Source: Pseudomonas wadenswilerensis (lineage in GTDB: Bacteria; Pseudomonadota; Gammaproteobacteria; Pseudomonadales; Pseudomonadaceae). From it: 64,000 bases of DNA. The notes under the pieces were generated by a model, which was not told the DNA's origin, ran no database searches, and saw nothing but the letters and a program-made list of their open reading frames with translations. Of this stretch, positions 37,243 to 46,776 are shown piece after piece; the first letter of the stretch is position 1, and every line of letters begins with the position of its first letter. The translations under genes were made by a program, and so were the position numbers. The stretch lies in assembly GCF_900497695.1 (NCBI RefSeq), contig NZ_UIDD01000005.1:124001-188000 (forward strand), written 5' to 3'.

Positions 37243-39483
37243 GTGGGTGAAGTCGTGGTAAACAAGCCTGGGCCGGTCATCGGTCGCCTGGTGGTAGTCG
37301 GGTTGGGCCTGATTGGCGGGTCCTTCGCCAAAGGCTTGCGTGAAAGCGGCCTGTGCCGCGAAGTAGTCGGTGTCGACCTTGACCCGCAGTCGCGCAAGCT
37401 GGCGGTGGAACTGGGCGTGGTCGACCGCTGCGAAGAAGATCTCGCCGTCGCCTGCGTCGGCGCCGATGTCATTCAGCTTGCCGTGCCGATCCTGGCCATG
37501 GAAAAACTCCTCACCCGCCTGGCTCGGCTCGATCTGGGGCAGGCGGTGCTGACCGACGTCGGCAGTGCCAAGGGCAATGTCGTGCGCGCAGCCCGCGAGG
37601 CCCTTGCCGGGCGTTTGCCGCGTTTCGTGCCTGGCCATCCGATTGCCGGCTCCGAGCAGAGCGGGGTGGAGGCTTCCAATGCTTCTCTGTTCCGCCGCCA
37701 CAAAGTCATTCTTACACCGCTGGCCGAAACCGATCCGGCTGCCCTGGCGCTGGTCGATCAGCTCTGGCGTGCGCTGGAGGCCGATGTCGAGCACATGCAG
37801 GTCGAGCGCCATGACGAAGTCCTGGCCGCTACCAGCCACTTGCCACACCTGCTGGCCTTCGGCTTGGTCGATTCCCTGGCCAAGCGCAATGAAAACCTCG
37901 ATATCTTCCGTTACGCTGCCGGAGGCTTCCGCGATTTCACGAGAATCGCCGGAAGCGACCCGGTCATGTGGCACGACATCTTTCTCGCCAACCGCGAAGC
38001 TGTCCTGCGCACACTCGATACATTTCGCAGCGATCTCGACGCCTTGCGCGACGCGGTCGATGCAGGGGATGGGCATCAACTGCTGGGCGTCTTCACTCGC
38101 GCCCGTGTTGCCCGCGAGCATTTCAGTAAAATCCTGGCCCGCCGGGCCTATGTGGACGCTATGAACTCCAACGACCTGATTTTCCTGGCAAATCCTGGTG
38201 GCCGCGTGTCTGGCCGTATTCGTGTACCAGGTGACAAATCGATTTCCCATCGCTCGATCATGCTCGGCTCCCTGGCCGAAGGCACCACCGAAGTGGAAGG
38301 TTTCCTCGAGGGCGAAGACGCCCTGGCGACCCTGCAGGCCTTCCGTGACATGGGTGTGGTCATCGAAGGCCCGCACCATGGCCGGGTGACCATCCACGGC
38401 GTTGGCCTTAATGGTCTGAAGCCGCCACCGGGCCCGATCTACCTGGGCAACTCCGGTACCTCGATGCGCCTGCTCTCCGGCCTGCTGGCCGCGCAGCCGT
38501 TTGACACCGTGTTGACTGGCGATGCCTCGCTGTCCAAGCGGCCGATGAATCGCGTGGCCAACCCGCTGCGGGAAATGGGCGCAGTGATCGAAACCGCCGC
38601 TGAAGGTCGTCCGCCGATGACCATCCGTGGCGGCCACACGCTCAAGGCCTTGACCTACACGTTGCCGATGGCCAGTGCCCAGGTCAAATCCTGCCTGCTG
38701 CTGGCCGGCCTGTATGCCCAGGGCAAGACCACTGTCACCGAGCCTGCGCCAACCCGTGACCACACCGAGCGCATGCTCCGCGGTTTCGGCTACAGCGTTA
38801 AAGTCGACGGTCCTACGGCTTCGCTGGAATCCGGCGGCAAGCTGACGGCAACTCATATCGAAGTGCCAGCGGACATTTCCTCGGCAGCTTTCTTCCTGGT
38901 GGCGGCGTCGATCGCCGAAGGTTCCGAGCTGCTGCTCGAGCACGTCGGCATCAACCCGACCCGCACCGGCGTCATCGACATCCTGCGCCTGATGGGCGGC
39001 GACATCACCCTGGAGAACCAGCGTGAGGTCGGCGGCGAGCCAGTGGCTGACCTGCGCGTGTGCGGGGCTAAACTCAAGGGTATCGAGATCCCCGAGCATC
39101 TGGTGCCGCTGGCCATCGACGAGTTCCCGGTGCTGTTCGTCGCTGCCGCCTGTGCCGAAGGCCGTACCGTGCTGCGCGGCGCCGAAGAGCTGCGGGTCAA
39201 GGAATCCGATCGCATCCAGGTCATGGCCGACGGCCTGCTGGCCCTGGGCGTGAAGTGCGAGCCGACCCCGGACGGTATCATCATCGACGGCGGCGTGATC
39301 GGTGGCGGTGAAGTGCACGGTCATGGCGACCATCGCATTTCCATGGCTTTCAGCGTTGCCTCGTTGCGCGCTACGGCACCGATCCGTATCCATGACTGCG
39401 CCAACGTCGCGACCTCGTTCCCGAACTTCCTCGCCCTGTGCGCCGAAGTCGGTATCCGCGTGGCAGAAGAGGGCAAGTCGTGA
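37243..39483 (+). CDS. Fused prephenate dehydrogenase / EPSP synthase
   Basis: A 746-residue TyrA-AroA fusion. The N-terminal ~300 residues are prephenate/arogenate dehydrogenase: [27 protein letters not shown] and [17 protein letters not shown]. The C-terminal ~440 residues are 5-enolpyruvylshikimate-3-phosphate synthase: [35 protein letters not shown] and [15 protein letters not shown] at 37243 is used as start; another GTG at 37255 (ahead of VNKPGPV) is equally plausible. The fusion places tyrosine and common aromatic steps in one protein, a Pseudomonas trait. It overlaps cmk by four bases. Confidence 0.95.
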   Translation: MGEVVVNKPGPVIGRLVVVGLGLIGGSFAKGLRESGLCREVVGVDLDPQSRKLAVELGVVDRCEEDLAVACVGADVIQLAVPILAMEKLLTRLARLDLGQAVLTDVGSAKGNVVRAAREALAGRLPRFVPGHPIAGSEQSGVEASNASLFRRHKVILTPLAETDPAALALVDQLWRALEADVEHMQVERHDEVLAATSHLPHLLAFGLVDSLAKRNENLDIFRYAAGGFRDFTRIAGSDPVMWHDIFLANREAVLRTLDTFRSDLDALRDAVDAGDGHQLLGVFTRARVAREHFSKILARRAYVDAMNSNDLIFLANPGGRVSGRIRVPGDKSISHRSIMLGSLAEGTTEVEGFLEGEDALATLQAFRDMGVVIEGPHHGRVTIHGVGLNGLKPPPGPIYLGNSGTSMRLLSGLLAAQPFDTVLTGDASLSKRPMNRVANPLREMGAVIETAAEGRPPMTIRGGHTLKALTYTLPMASAQVKSCLLLAGLYAQGKTTVTEPAPTRDHTERMLRGFGYSVKVDGPTASLESGGKLTATHIEVPADISSAAFFLVAASIAEGSELLLEHVGINPTRTGVIDILRLMGGDITLENQREVGGEPVADLRVCGAKLKGIEIPEHLVPLAIDEFPVLFVAAACAEGRTVLRGAEELRVKESDRIQVMADGLLALGVKCEPTPDGIIIDGGVIGGGEVHGHGDHRISMAFSVASLRATAPIRIHDCANVATSFPNFLALCAEVGIRVAEEGKS

Positions 39484-40166
39484 ACTCCAACGCACCGGTC
39501 ATCACCATCGACGGACCAAGCGGTTCGGGCAAGGGTACCGTTGCCGGCCTGCTGGCTCGGGAGCTTCGGTGGAAGCTGCTGGATTCGGGCGCGCTATACC
39601 GCTTGCTGGCCTTTGCCGCCAGCAACCACGGTGTCGACCTGACCAATGAAGAGCTGCTGGTCAAGATCGCTGCCCACCTGGATGTGCAGTTCATCGCCGC
39701 CGAGCCGGGCAAGCTGCAGCAGATCATTCTTGAAGGCGAGGATGTCAGCAATGTCATCCGTACCGAAACCGTGGGTGCCGGCGCCTCCATGGTCGCCTCG
39801 CTGCCGGCGGTGCGCGAAGCCCTGCTGCAACGCCAGCGGGCGTTCCAGGAAGCGCCGGGGCTGATTGCCGATGGTCGCGACATGGGCACCGTGGTGTTCC
39901 CGGACGCACCGCTCAAGGTATTTCTGACCGCCAGCGCCGAGGAACGTGCCCGTCGCCGTTACTTGCAGTTGAAGGCCAAGGGCGAAGATGTTAGTCTGTC
40001 GAGTCTGCTAGATGAGATTCGTGCGCGTGATGAGCGCGACACCCAGCGCGCAGTGGCCCCGCTCAAACCGGCGGCCGATGCGATCCAGCTGGATTCCACG
40101 GAGTTGTCCATCGAGCAGGTGTTGCAACGCATCAAGAGCGAGATCGCCCTGCGCGATATCGCCTGA
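39480..40166 (+). CDS. cmk: Cytidylate kinase
   Basis: A 228-residue CMP kinase: P-loop [55 protein letters not shown]. It starts at a GTG that overlaps the stop of the TyrA-AroA gene. It phosphorylates CMP and dCMP. Located directly upstream of rpsA, as in most gammaproteobacteria. Confidence 0.96.
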   Translation: MNSNAPVITIDGPSGSGKGTVAGLLARELRWKLLDSGALYRLLAFAASNHGVDLTNEELLVKIAAHLDVQFIAAEPGKLQQIILEGEDVSNVIRTETVGAGASMVASLPAVREALLQRQRAFQEAPGLIADGRDMGTVVFPDAPLKVFLTASAEERARRRYLQLKAKGEDVSLSSLLDEIRARDERDTQRAVAPLKPAADAIQLDSTELSIEQVLQRIKSEIALRDIA

Positions 40167-40231
40167 TGACCAGGAAGGCAGGCAGGGGCACCAGTCAACG
40201 TCCTGTCGGCTTTCCTTTATATGAACGAAAC

Positions 40232-40273
40232 CCACATTGTCTGGAATGTGGCTGATGGGCGTATGTCCCGCCC
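40232..40273 (+). promoter_or_regulatory. Tandem-hairpin leader of rpsA, candidate S1 autoregulatory element
   Basis: CCACATT / AATGTGG (40232-40251; GGA in the loop region) is followed by GGGCG / CGCCC (40257-40273), ending 18 bases before the rpsA ATG. The position and paired hairpins recall the leader through which S1 represses its own translation in enterobacteria. Confidence 0.5.
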
Positions 40274-40291
40274 TAATCTACAGGAATTAAA

Positions 40292-41968
40292 ATGAGCGAA
40301 AGCTTTGCAGAACTCTTTGAAGAAAGCCTGAAAACCCTCAATCTTCAGCCGGGTGCGATCATCACCGGTATCGTTGTCGACATCGACGGCGACTGGGTTA
40401 CCGTACATGCTGGCCTGAAGTCCGAGGGCGTCATCCCGCTCGAGCAGTTCTACAACGAAGCTGGCGAGCTGACCATCAAGGTCGGTGACGAAGTTCACGT
40501 TGCGCTGGACGCGGTCGAAGACGGCTTTGGCGAAACCAAACTGTCCCGTGAAAAAGCCAAGCGCGCCGAGTGCTGGATTGTTCTGGAAGCAGCTTTCGCC
40601 GCCGAAGAAGTGGTCAAGGGCGTTATCAACGGTAAGGTTAAAGGCGGCTTCACTGTCGACGTTAACGGTATCCGTGCGTTCCTGCCTGGTTCCCTGGTTG
40701 ATGTCCGCCCAGTGCGCGACACCACCCACCTGGAAGGCAAAGAGCTGGAATTCAAGGTCATCAAACTGGACCAGAAGCGCAACAACGTTGTCGTTTCCCG
40801 TCGCAGCGTCCTGGAAGCCGAGAACAGCGCCGAGCGCGAAGCTCTGCTGGAATCCCTGCAGGAAGGCCAGCAAGTCAAAGGTATCGTCAAGAACCTCACC
40901 GACTACGGCGCATTCGTTGACCTGGGCGGCGTTGATGGTCTGCTGCACATCACCGACATGGCTTGGAAGCGTATCAAGCACCCATCGGAAATCGTCAACG
41001 TTGGCGACGAGATCGATGTCAAGGTTCTGAAGTACGATCGCGAGCGTAACCGTGTATCCCTGGGTCTGAAGCAACTGGGTGAAGACCCATGGGTTGCTAT
41101 CAAGGCTCGTTACCCAGAAAGCACCCGCGTCATGGCGCGTGTTACCAACCTGACCGACTACGGCTGCTTCGCAGAGCTGGAAGAAGGCGTGGAAGGCCTG
41201 GTACACGTTTCCGAAATGGACTGGACCAACAAGAACATCCACCCTTCGAAAGTCGTACAAGTCGGCGACGAAGTGGAAGTCATGGTTCTGGACATCGACG
41301 AAGAGCGTCGTCGTATCTCCCTGGGCATCAAACAGTGCAAGTCCAACCCATGGGAAGACTTCTCTGGCCAGTTCAACAAGGGCGACAAGATCTCCGGCAC
41401 CATCAAGTCGATCACCGATTTCGGTATCTTCATTGGTCTGGACGGCGGCATCGACGGCCTGGTTCACCTGTCGGACATCTCCTGGAACGAAGTCGGCGAA
41501 GAAGCCGTACGTCGCTTCAAGAAGGGCGACGAGCTGGACACCGTCATCCTGTCTGTTGACCCAGAGCGCGAGCGCATCTCCCTGGGTATCAAGCAGCTGG
41601 AAAGCGATCCGTTCTCCGAGTACGTTGCTGCTAACGACAAGGGTGCAATCGTTAAGGGTGTTGTAAAAGAAGTTGACGCCAAAGGCGCCATCATCACCCT
41701 GGCCGACGACATCGAAGCCACTCTGAAAGCTTCTGAAATCAGCCGTGACCGCGTTGAAGACGCGCGTAACGTCCTGAAAGAAGGCGAAGAGATCGAAGCG
41801 AAGATCATCAGCGTTGACCGCAAATCGCGCGTCATCCAGCTGTCGATCAAGTCGAAAGACGACGCTGAAGAGAAAGAAGCTATCCAGAGCCTGAAAGAAG
41901 CTCCTGCGGAAGCTGCTGACACCACCATGGCTGCGCTGCTGCGTCAGGCAATGGCCAAACAGAACTAA
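40292..41968 (+). CDS. rpsA: 30S ribosomal protein S1
   Basis: A 558-residue protein with six S1 RNA-binding repeats. Repeats 3-6 show the usual G-x-V-x-x-I/V-T-D-[FY]-G-x-F motif ([65 protein letters not shown]). It binds mRNA leaders on the ribosome. Codon choice is biased to CTG, GTT and AAA, as expected of a highly expressed gene. A weak CAGGAATTAAA ribosome site precedes the ATG, which suits S1 self-repression. Confidence 0.98.
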   Translation: MSESFAELFEESLKTLNLQPGAIITGIVVDIDGDWVTVHAGLKSEGVIPLEQFYNEAGELTIKVGDEVHVALDAVEDGFGETKLSREKAKRAECWIVLEAAFAAEEVVKGVINGKVKGGFTVDVNGIRAFLPGSLVDVRPVRDTTHLEGKELEFKVIKLDQKRNNVVVSRRSVLEAENSAEREALLESLQEGQQVKGIVKNLTDYGAFVDLGGVDGLLHITDMAWKRIKHPSEIVNVGDEIDVKVLKYDRERNRVSLGLKQLGEDPWVAIKARYPESTRVMARVTNLTDYGCFAELEEGVEGLVHVSEMDWTNKNIHPSKVVQVGDEVEVMVLDIDEERRRISLGIKQCKSNPWEDFSGQFNKGDKISGTIKSITDFGIFIGLDGGIDGLVHLSDISWNEVGEEAVRRFKKGDELDTVILSVDPERERISLGIKQLESDPFSEYVAANDKGAIVKGVVKEVDAKGAIITLADDIEATLKASEISRDRVEDARNVLKEGEEIEAKIISVDRKSRVIQLSIKSKDDAEEKEAIQSLKEAPAEAADTTMAALLRQAMAKQN

Positions 41969-41983
41969 GTTCTGCTGGTGTTT

Positions 41984-42014
41984 AAAAAAGGGCGACTTCG
42001 GTCGCCCTTTTTTG
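41984..42014 (+). terminator. Rho-independent terminator after rpsA
   Basis: AAAAAAGGGCGAC-TTCG-GTCGCCCTTTTTT, a stable TTCG tetraloop stem with a T run. Confidence 0.95.
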
Positions 42015-42214
42015 TGCCTGCGATTTCTTGTTGCGGCTGGAACCCTTGTGCCAGCGCGCTTTGCCGGGGGCAGTGGTAAAGCGCCACTATACATTTGTCC
42101 TACGCCCATTTTTTGAGAATCCGATTAAGTCAAGAACCGCCCTGTTCAAATCCCTCAGGTCGTGCTAAAAACAACGAAGCAATGATCTAGCTGCTTGATA
42201 AAGAAGGGAAAAAT

Positions 42215-42508
42215 ATGACGAAGTCGGAGCTGATCGAACGTATTGTCACCCATCAAGGGCTGCTCTCATCCAAGGATGTCGAGCTGGCCATCAAGACCAT
42301 GCTTGAGCAGATGTCCCAATGCCTGGCTACTGGCGACCGCATTGAAATCCGCGGCTTCGGCAGCTTCTCCCTGCATTACCGCGCCCCCCGCGTAGGCCGC
42401 AACCCGAAAACCGGCCAGTCCGTCAGCCTGGATGGCAAGTTTGTGCCACACTTCAAGCCAGGCAAGGAGTTGCGGGATCGGGTGAATGAGGAAGAAGGGC
42501 ACGTTTAG
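42215..42508 (+). CDS. ihfB: Integration host factor beta subunit
   Basis: A 97-residue HU/IHF family protein: [40 protein letters not shown] and the DNA-intercalating [15 protein letters not shown] arm. Pairs with IhfA to bend DNA. GAAGGG lies six bases before the ATG. In Pseudomonas, ihfB marks the upstream border of the O-antigen locus, as it does here. Confidence 0.97.
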   Translation: MTKSELIERIVTHQGLLSSKDVELAIKTMLEQMSQCLATGDRIEIRGFGSFSLHYRAPRVGRNPKTGQSVSLDGKFVPHFKPGKELRDRVNEEEGHV

Positions 42509-42532
42509 GTTGTCGGATGAGAGGAAGTCGCT

Positions 42533-42790
42533 GTGCGGAACTTTAAACTCTTGGTTTTGGTCGTATTCTTGCTATTGATCATGGCGGTGGTGGTGGTGTT
42601 TGTGTTGGAAAATCAGCAGTTAATTCCGCTTAAATTTATCGGGTGGGAATTACCACAGTTGCCTTTATCGGTTTTGGTTCTTGTTCCCCTGATGGTCGGG
42701 CTCGGAATAGGTCCTTTGCTAACGCTGGGTGTGCGATTCTTTTCAAGAAGGAATTCTGGGGTGTACGCAAGCTCAAAAAATTTAATTTAG
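42533..42790 (+). CDS. LapA (DUF1049) domain small membrane protein
   Basis: An 85-residue protein starting at a GTG 24 bases after ihfB. Two membrane helices (about 5-25 and 43-66) flank the ENQQLIPLKFIGWELPQLPLSVLVL segment that typifies DUF1049/LapA. The family is linked to lipopolysaccharide assembly in E. coli, where LapA works with LapB. It is also the last gene before the accessory region, and its codon use is already more AT-rich than that of ihfB. Confidence 0.87.
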   Translation: MRNFKLLVLVVFLLLIMAVVVVFVLENQQLIPLKFIGWELPQLPLSVLVLVPLMVGLGIGPLLTLGVRFFSRRNSGVYASSKNLI

Positions 42791-42851
42791 TCCTTGTGGA
42801 AATATTTGAATGGCCTGGTGCTTTGTAGTGGGAAGTGTCTTGCTCTAGCTT

Positions 42852-42880
42852 TTGCTTAATGTGAATCGCCTGGCTAAAAT
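42852..42880 (+). promoter_or_regulatory. Candidate sigma70 promoter at the start of the O-antigen locus
   Basis: TTGCTT and TAAAAT with a 17-base spacer, 68 bases upstream of wzz1. I looked for an ops element (GGCGGTAGCGT) between here and wzz1 and saw none. Confidence 0.5.
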
Positions 42881-42947
42881 ATGACGTAAGCTATTTTTTG
42901 AAGCGCTGGAATAAGAAGGCAGTACAGCCGAATAGGACAGATTATAA

Positions 42948-43997
42948 ATGTATAGAAATGCCAGTGGTTCTAGGCCTGATGATGTTGATCTCTTTGAGGT
43001 GCTTCGTGGGTTGTACGCGCAAAAATGGTTGATCCTGTTCGTAACAACCATTTTTATTGTGATCGCGGCTGTTTATGTTTTTTTTGCCAAGCCGGTTTAT
43101 GAGGTCAAGCTATTTGTTATTCCGCCAACAGCCAGTGGGATCGCCAATTTTAACTATGGTCGAACCGAGGGGTCAGGGCTGGAGCCTTATACAGTTAAAG
43201 ATGTATATGATGTTTTTTTGCGGAGCTTGCAGGCTGAGTCGCTTCGGTCAGATTTTTTTGAAGCGTACTACCTCCCTGCGTTAGCGGAGGGGAGGCGGAA
43301 TAAGGCAAGAGAGAAGCTGTATGATGACTTTTCGGATGACGTGTTTGTTAGTCAAAAAAGTAAGCAGTCCCCCGACCTGTATGTGCTGACTGTGCGTAAT
43401 ACTGACCCTGCGACTGCGGTGGCATGGGCTCGTACTTATGCTGAAAAAGCGAAGGATGTCGCTACATTGGAGCTGATAAAAAATGTAATTGACGAAGCAG
43501 CCGTCCGTGCTCGCAATTTACGTCAGCAGATTAATACAGTGCGTGAAAGTGGCCAGAAAACTCGAGAGAATTTGATCATTCAGCTTAAAGAAGCGTTGCG
43601 CGTGGCTGAGGCTGTCGGCCTGGAAAAGCCACCCATTATAGGTGGGGCGCTATCAGCTGAGTTGACAGCAAGTATGAGCGGGCAGTTGGTCTATATGCGA
43701 GGCGCACAGGCATTACGTGCCGAGATCCATAATCTGGAACAGAGAAAATCGGATGATCCTTTCCTGGAGAGTCTCCGTGGACTTCAAGAGAGGTACGCAT
43801 TTTATAAGGGCTTGGATGTCGTTCCCAAAGATGTGTCTGTTTATCGGGTGGATGGAAGCATCGAGCAACCTAGTAGTCCGGTAAAGCCGCGAGTAAGTCT
43901 TCTTCTTGCGCTTGGCCTCTTGGTCGGCTTTATTGTGGGGGTGGCGTGTGCACTTGCCCGGTACTTCTATAGAAAAAGGCTGGTTATAGCAGGCTAG
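42948..43997 (+). CDS. wzz: Wzz-family O-antigen chain length regulator (first copy)
   Basis: A 349-residue polysaccharide co-polymerase. TM1 lies at about 27-48 and TM2 at about 310-335, with a periplasmic helical domain between them. The pattern SSPVKPRVSLLLALGLLVGFIVGV just before and in TM2 is the Pro-rich Wzz signature. There is no C-terminal kinase, so it serves O-antigen rather than capsule export. It sets the modal length made by the Wzy polymerase. Separated from the rest of the locus by a 1.6 kb scar with transposon debris. Confidence 0.87.
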   Translation: MYRNASGSRPDDVDLFEVLRGLYAQKWLILFVTTIFIVIAAVYVFFAKPVYEVKLFVIPPTASGIANFNYGRTEGSGLEPYTVKDVYDVFLRSLQAESLRSDFFEAYYLPALAEGRRNKAREKLYDDFSDDVFVSQKSKQSPDLYVLTVRNTDPATAVAWARTYAEKAKDVATLELIKNVIDEAAVRARNLRQQINTVRESGQKTRENLIIQLKEALRVAEAVGLEKPPIIGGALSAELTASMSGQLVYMRGAQALRAEIHNLEQRKSDDPFLESLRGLQERYAFYKGLDVVPKDVSVYRVDGSIEQPSSPVKPRVSLLLALGLLVGFIVGVACALARYFYRKRLVIAG

Positions 43998-44713
43998 GTC
44001 TGCAACGAGTGCGGGCAGGAGAGAGGATTCGCTGTTGTAACCAAGAGGGCCGATGGCAAGAAGGACTTCGGTCTCGATTGTTAGTAGACGACTGATACGC
44101 CCCTGGCGTTTAAAAGTAGGGGCGATTCATGGAAAAAATAATAATTTTAGTTGCTCAACTGGCGATTATTAGTTCTTGGTTACAGTATGCCTCGGTTTGA
44201 ATGGTCCCCCCCCCCCCGTCACCCGTTGTGCGTTCGGATGAGTTGGGGGCTTGGTAGGGGCCGTCGGGTGCAAAAAACACTATTGTGTTGTTTGTGATTA
44301 CGAAATCAAGGGCTGATAAAGCACTCGGTGAAGCAGTGGGTCGGAGTTGATCGAGTGTCGATCGTGATGCCTTAAATTGGATTCGCTCAAGGCTAATGTA
44401 TAGAGCAGGGGCGTTATTTAAGGATGTAAATTAAGTTAAAGTTTCTTAGTTTGAGAAATGGAGTGAGTTGTAGTGCCTGGAGGCTCTGAAATATCCGGGT
44501 ATTTCCCGGCTGGCGAGCCGTCAGCATTTCTCAGAAACAAGGCATGTCGAAATTTCACCTGTCTCCTTCATTTTCACGATTCTTGGTCGCGTCAAGGTGC
44601 TCTGTAGTAGCCATTTCCCGAATTACAGGTGCGCCTCTCCTGTGCTCGACAGCAAATGTCGACACGCCATCCACGGGGTCGACAGGGCGAACAGCGTTAC
44701 AATCGGCGCAGTG
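43998..44713. other. Intergenic scar after wzz1, no confident gene
   Basis: About 0.7 kb of AT-rich sequence. It holds an inverted CGCCCCT/AGGGGCG pair at 44098-44124, a 23-codon open frame at 44129, a run of twelve C at 44206-44217, and no coding pattern beyond that. It runs straight into the decayed IS66 element. Confidence 0.6.
44129..44200 (+). CDS. Possible 23-residue hydrophobic peptide or truncated gene start
   Basis: MEKIIILVAQLAIISSWLQYASV, preceded by AGGGG six bases upstream. It may be a real small membrane peptide, or the remaining first codons of a lost membrane protein gene of the O-antigen locus. A C12 tract follows six bases after the stop. Low confidence. Confidence 0.25.
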   Translation: MEKIIILVAQLAIISSWLQYASV

Positions 44714-45065
44714 TTCTTGGTCAACCCCCCGAAAGTGTATCTCTATCCTAGGCCCGTGGGCTTTTGAAAGTCCATCGACGGCTTGGCTGCTCTGGTTGAG
44801 TTGGATATCGAAGTCGCAGTGTTCGACCCGGTGCTTTTTGTTTTCCTGAGTCACCACCGCAACCGGGTGAAAATCCTCTACTGGGAGCGCAACGGCTTCT
44901 GTCTTTGGCTCAAGTGCTTGGAGTCTGGGCGTGTTAAACATCACCCGATGCCGCCTCCGAGGCCATTGTGTAGGCGGTCAAGGAACTGAGCTGGTTGCTC
45001 GATGGCCTTGGCCTCTGGCGCAACCGGCCTCATCTAGGATTGACTCCAAGGCTCGTCGCCTGAAC
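44714..45065 (+). pseudogene. Degenerate IS66-family tnpB
   Basis: Reading from 44714 gives FLVNPPKVYLYPRPVGF, a TGA stop at 44765-44767, then KSIDGLAALVELDIEVAVFD and VKILYWERNGFCLWLKCLES. After a +1 shift it continues AVKELSWLLDGLGLWRNRPH and stops at 45065. This is the layout of IS66 TnpB (VYLYRHPVDMRKSINGL... LNWLLDGYDIWRMRPH), with one nonsense change and one frameshift. No intact transposase remains. The stop TGA replaces the expected Arg CGA. Confidence 0.85.
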
Positions 45066-45073
45066 GGTATGCC

Positions 45074-45210
45074 AACGCCCAAATCTACAGTCTGGTCAAG
45101 ATAGCCAAGGTCAACTGCCAGGAGCCCCGTAGGGTGGCTGCACCATGCACTGGAGCGATTACCGCATGCTCTCGGGTGTTGGCTATGAAGCGTTGCTGTC
45201 GTGTAACTGC
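45074..45210 (+). pseudogene. IS66-family tnpC remnant, C-terminal end only
   Basis: NAQIYSLVKIAKVNCQEP, then after a frame change WLHHALERLPHALG and VGYEALLSCNC. This corresponds to the last ~50 residues of IS66 TnpC (NLYSLIETAKANGLEPYAWL... YEALLPWNC). The several hundred residues expected before it are missing, so tnpC has suffered a large internal deletion right after tnpB. It resembles the remnant at 55711. Confidence 0.85.
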
Positions 45211-45623
45211 TCACCAGAAATGCCGGAGTAAACAGGAAGCAAATCTGGCGATAGGTGAGGTTCATGGCTCGGATACTCCACTGCTCCCGATTTGCCTGCA
45301 GGCTGGGAGCGGCTAAAAGCTCATGACAAGAATATAAAAATGCCGCTAAGCACGGTATAATTTCTCGTCATGCACCATGGTCGAGAGCTGCTGCTTGAAA
45401 GGAGGCTCACAATGCCGGAAGGATTCTGCGTCGGCTGCCTGAGTTTCTATTAGCTAGCTTCCTGGCTGCGGTTTTTCCTCCATCGCCCCCGATTCTTGTC
45501 AGGCCTGGGCTCGTGTTGATATCTGGGCATGGGACGGTGTGCGGCAGTGATACGTTTACAAACACAGTTCTGCATTGGCACCGGTTAGCTGGCCGAGCTC
45601 AGGATGTTCTAGAGGAACAATGA
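45211..45623. other. Non-coding stretch before wecE with isolated expression signals
   Basis: Contains a TATAAT at 45356-45361 without a good -35 box. It also has an excellent AAAGGAGG site at 45398-45405, seven bases before an ATG at 45412 that opens only 13 codons. A longer open frame in another register runs into the wecE leader without a recognisable product. GAGG at 45612-45615 serves wecE. Confidence 0.5.
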
Positions 45624-46775
45624 ATGATACCGTTTAATAAACCACCCTACACTGGAAATGAAGACGATTATGTGCTTGCCGCGATGCGCAGCGACAAGAT
45701 GTCGGGGGATGGTGAGTTCAGTAGGCGTTGCCAGCAGTGGTTTGAAAAACGCTTCAATTGTCAGAAAACGTTGTTGACGCCTTCGTGTACTCAGGCGTTG
45801 GAAATGGCCGCGCTATTGATTGATATCCGGCCGGGTGATGAAGTGATCATGCCTAGCTATACATTCGTGAGTACCGCGAATGCGTTTGTGCTGCGCGGAG
45901 CCAATATTGTATTTGTGGATATCCGTAAAGATACTATGAATATGGATGAGAAGCTTGTCGAGGCTGCTATTACAGATAAAACTAAAGCTATTGTGCCTGT
46001 ACATTACGCTGGTGTTTCCTGTGACATGGATGTCATCATGGACATCGCAGAGCGGCACAATCTATATGTTATCGAAGATGCGGCCCAGGGCATGATGTCG
46101 ACCTATAAAGGGAGACCGCTAGGGACGATTGGGCATATGGCCGCGTTTAGCTTTCATGAAACAAAGAACTATACAAGTGGTGGTGAGGGTGGACTGCTTT
46201 TGATTAATGACCCGTCGTTCATTGAGCGAGCGGAGGTTATTAGGGAAAAGGGAACCAATCGTAGTCAATTCTTTCGTGGCATGATCGACAAGTATACTTG
46301 GGTTGATGTGGGTAGCAGCTACTTGCCAGGTGAATTACAGGCAGCCTATCTGTTTGGTCAGTTAGAAAAAGCGGATGTTATCAACGAGGCGCGCCAATCT
46401 ATTTGGCAGCGCTATTACACTGGGCTGACTGCGCTGTGTGAAGAAAATCTGATTGAGATGCCAATCGTTCCCACAGATTGCGTGGCGAACGCTCATATGT
46501 TTTACATCAAGGTCAAGGACATCGACTGTCGTACCCAAGTCATTGATTTGCTTAAAAAACAAGGCGTTGGTGCGGTTTTTCACTATATCCCCTTGCACTC
46601 GGCACCCGCGGGTAAAGATTTGGGAAGATTTCACGGCTCTGATCGACATACCACTAATGAGAGCGAGCGGTTAGTTCGTCTGCCGATTTGGTTTGGGATG
46701 TCGGATAAAGAGGTCTCATGCGTCATAGACTGTGTAAAAAACGCGGTTTTTGAATCTTGTCGTGATACCAAGTAA
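45624..46775 (+). CDS. wecE: dTDP-4-amino-4,6-dideoxygalactose transaminase
   Basis: A 383-residue DegT/DnrJ/StrS aminotransferase. PLP-binding Lys181 lies in SFHETKNYTSGGEGG, and TPSCTQALEMAAL, MPSYTFVSTANAF and VIEDAAQGM are typical of the WecE/RffA branch. It converts dTDP-4-keto-6-deoxyglucose to dTDP-Fuc4N. The supplier genes rmlA and rmlB are not in the window, nor is a WecD acetyltransferase, so the donor must come from elsewhere in the genome. First intact gene of the O-antigen core. Confidence 0.85.
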   Translation: MIPFNKPPYTGNEDDYVLAAMRSDKMSGDGEFSRRCQQWFEKRFNCQKTLLTPSCTQALEMAALLIDIRPGDEVIMPSYTFVSTANAFVLRGANIVFVDIRKDTMNMDEKLVEAAITDKTKAIVPVHYAGVSCDMDVIMDIAERHNLYVIEDAAQGMMSTYKGRPLGTIGHMAAFSFHETKNYTSGGEGGLLLINDPSFIERAEVIREKGTNRSQFFRGMIDKYTWVDVGSSYLPGELQAAYLFGQLEKADVINEARQSIWQRYYTGLTALCEENLIEMPIVPTDCVANAHMFYIKVKDIDCRTQVIDLLKKQGVGAVFHYIPLHSAPAGKDLGRFHGSDRHTTNESERLVRLPIWFGMSDKEVSCVIDCVKNAVFESCRDTK

Positions 46776-46776
46776 G

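Noticed and set aside
37201..39495. A 764-codon minus-strand frame opposite the TyrA-AroA gene
   Set aside because: Antisense shadow of a strongly conserved fusion protein.
40217..42109. A 630-codon minus-strand frame opposite rpsA
   Set aside because: Antisense of S1; its sequence is the mirror of S1 repeats and lacks any known domain.
42791..42947. JUMPstart/ops element before wzz1
   Set aside because: Searched for GGCGGTAGCGT by eye and did not find it; only a sigma70-like promoter is visible.
44555..44944. A 129-codon minus-strand frame in the scar after wzz1
   Set aside because: It is antisense to the degenerate IS66 tnpB, which explains its length.
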